DNA of 15,027 bases, taken from VFZL01 sp046734915 (GTDB lineage Bacteria; Acidobacteriota; Vicinamibacteria; Vicinamibacterales; CAVVIG01). Below the pieces are notes generated by a model. It searched no databases and was not told the origin of the DNA. It saw only the letters and a list, made by a program, of their open reading frames with translations. Position numbers and translations under genes: made by a program. The stretch is from positions 1-15,027 of the forward strand of contig JBKPSC010000167.1 of assembly GCA_046734915.1 (NCBI GenBank), written 5' to 3'. Every line of letters begins with the position of its first letter. The first letter of the stretch is position 1. This document shows, in pieces, positions 13,899-15,027 of the stretch.

Positions 13899-15027
13899 TT
13901 ATCGAGCTCGGACGTATTTCCTCAAGTTGTTGAAGCCGACGTCAGCGGCGTAGATGGTGCCCTGGGCGTCGACGGCGATGCCGGATGCAGACGTTCCGGT
14001 ATCGGTCATCTTGCTGAGATCGCCCGGGTCTGGAATGAGGTACTTGAGCTCACCCGTGATGGCGTTGCCGATGACGATGGCCCGGTCGTTCGGCCCACTC
14101 GACGGGCCGTTCACGGACGCACCGCCCGACGGATCCTGGTAAGTCGCGCCGATGTAGATGTTGTCCTGTTTGTCGACGAACACCGAGCTCGGCTGACCGA
14201 ATTGCTTCCAGGCGGCAATGAAGTTGCCGTCCTGATCGAATACCTGAACGCGATTGTTCAGGCGATCGGCCACGTAGACGTAGCCGCGGGAACCGCCGAC
14301 GTAGATGTCGTGCGGCTCACGAAAGTTTCCTGGCTCGGATCCCAGCCGGCCCCAAGCCTTGATGAACGTGCCGGAGCGCGAAAATTTCACGACCCGCGCG
14401 TTGTTCGACTTGTTGCGGGCGTGTCCATCGGACACGAAGATGTCGCCGTTGTCGGCCACGGCCACTCCGGTCGGGCGGTCGAACGCGTCGGAACCACTTC
14501 CACCGATGCCGGCCTTGCCCAGCGTCATGAGGACCTGGCCGCTCGGGCTGATCTTGAAGACCTGCTGACCGATGGGGATGCCGCTCGCGTTCCTGGCCGG
14601 GATACCAAGCACCGCCTCTTCGTCGTTGGTGTCGGTCGTCCAAAGATTGCCTTCCTTGTCGACGGTGAACCCATGGGGGTGAGCGAAGAGCCCGACACCG
14701 AGGCTCCTGCGGAGCTGGCCGGCTGGAGTGAACTCGAGGATCGGCGGGTTCGCGTCACCTCGATTGAGGCACGTCGCGTCTCCATTCGGCTTGTCGTGGA
14801 AGCAGCGGTGGAAGACCCAGATGTTGCCGTCGGGCGCCGCGTGCACCCTGATCACCTCACCCCACTTGCGGCCGTTCGGGCCCTTCATCGTGGCTGGCAG
14901 CGTCGGCCAATCCGGGTCGAGACGGTACGGATTGGGTAGCGTCGTCGGCTTGGGTGCCGGTTTCTCGCGCTCCTGACTGCTCGCGCCTCCGGTCAGCGCA
15001 CCGATCGCGGCGGCCACGGTGAAGAAC
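13899..15027 (-). CDS. Exported NHL-repeat (peptidyl-alpha-hydroxyglycine lyase-like) propeller protein, start beyond the window
   Basis: At least 376 codons, ending with TAA at 13899-13901. The frame stays open to the right edge (FFTVAAAIGALTGGASSQE), so the GTG at 15017 lies inside a signal-peptide core and the true start is outside. The mature part holds NHL-type blades in the order HPHGFTVDKEGNLWTTD, RPTGVAVADNGDIFVSDGH, REPHDIYVGGSRGYVYVADR followed by NNRVQVFDQDGNFIAAW, QPSSVFVDKQDNIYIGA and GIAVDAQGTIYAADVG. This pattern occurs in the lyase half of peptidylglycine alpha-amidating enzymes and in many exported bacterial propellers of unknown role. It is the upstream gene of a tight operon with the acyl-CoA ligase and the cupin, so it may bind or convert the compound the ligase then activates. 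Confidence 0.88.
   Translation of the reverse strand, partial: FFTVAAAIGALTGGASSQEREKPAPKPTTLPNPYRLDPDWPTLPATMKGPNGRKWGEVIRVHAAPDGNIWVFHRCFHDKPNGDATCLNRGDANPPILEFTPAGQLRRSLGVGLFAHPHGFTVDKEGNLWTTDTNDEEAVLGIPARNASGIPIGQQVFKISPSGQVLMTLGKAGIGGSGSDAFDRPTGVAVADNGDIFVSDGHARNKSNNARVVKFSRSGTFIKAWGRLGSEPGNFREPHDIYVGGSRGYVYVADRLNNRVQVFDQDGNFIAAWKQFGQPSSVFVDKQDNIYIGATYQDPSGGASVNGPSSGPNDRAIVIGNAITGELKYLIPDPGDLSKMTDTGTSASGIAVDAQGTIYAADVGFNNLRKYVRAR

Noticed and set aside
13794..14939. 381-codon plus-strand frame opposite the NHL gene and ligase start
   Set aside because: It spans two genes and the operon gap on the other strand and has no ribosome binding site or motif; a shadow of the propeller repeats.

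Overview
The window is high-GC DNA in which most genes read on the minus strand. It codes mainly for exported or membrane-bound enzymes: Sec or Tat leader peptides, two serine peptidases, propeller-type proteins, a cupin, a VOC protein and an HD-GYP signalling protein. No phage, plasmid, transposon, CRISPR, rRNA or tRNA feature was seen. The style (many secreted S8/S9 peptidases, SMP-30/NHL-like propellers, a TolB-like blade remnant, a subtilase ending in Trp-rich VWGN repeats, heptameric intergenic repeats) suggests a chromosomal region of a soil-type Acidobacteriota, perhaps Vicinamibacteria. That placement is inferred from recalled family distribution, not from a marker gene.

Layout. (1) 1-2266, minus: an exported protein joining a carboxypeptidase-regulatory-like domain, a CxxCH haem-type motif and a propeller-like region. 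It overlaps by 4 bases a short coding-like frame (1-164) that runs off the left edge. (2) 2311-2853: a remnant of a TolB/PD40 propeller C-terminus, an unassigned stretch, and nine heptamers (consensus GCCTGAA) touching the next stop codon. (3) 2852-4268: a divergent pair, an exported double-VOC protein (minus) and an exported SnoaL-like protein (plus), sharing a 130-base intergenic region with a promoter-like site framed by an inverted repeat. (4) 4314-7389, minus: a Tat-exported alpha/beta hydrolase with a Cys nucleophile followed by an S9A prolyl oligopeptidase, behind a good sigma70-like promoter. (5) 7523-11680: a membrane HD-GYP-GAF protein (minus) and an exported subtilase (plus), divergent across 366 bases that hold a perfect 10-base inverted repeat. 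(6) 11725-15027, minus: a tight three-gene operon, exported NHL protein, then acyl-CoA ligase, then exported cupin, with gaps of 14 and 3 bases.

How the genes may work together. The two peptidases and the Tat hydrolase fit a saprophytic lifestyle that breaks down external polymers and peptides. The NHL/ligase/cupin operon probably handles an organic acid activated to its CoA ester, but its substrate cannot be read from sequence. The HD-GYP protein would degrade c-di-GMP and may share control with the subtilase. I found no defence island or complete novel multi-gene system. The most unusual items are the subtilase's hexapeptide repeat tail, the Cys-nucleophile hydrolase with no canonical catalytic His, and the haem-motif propeller protein.
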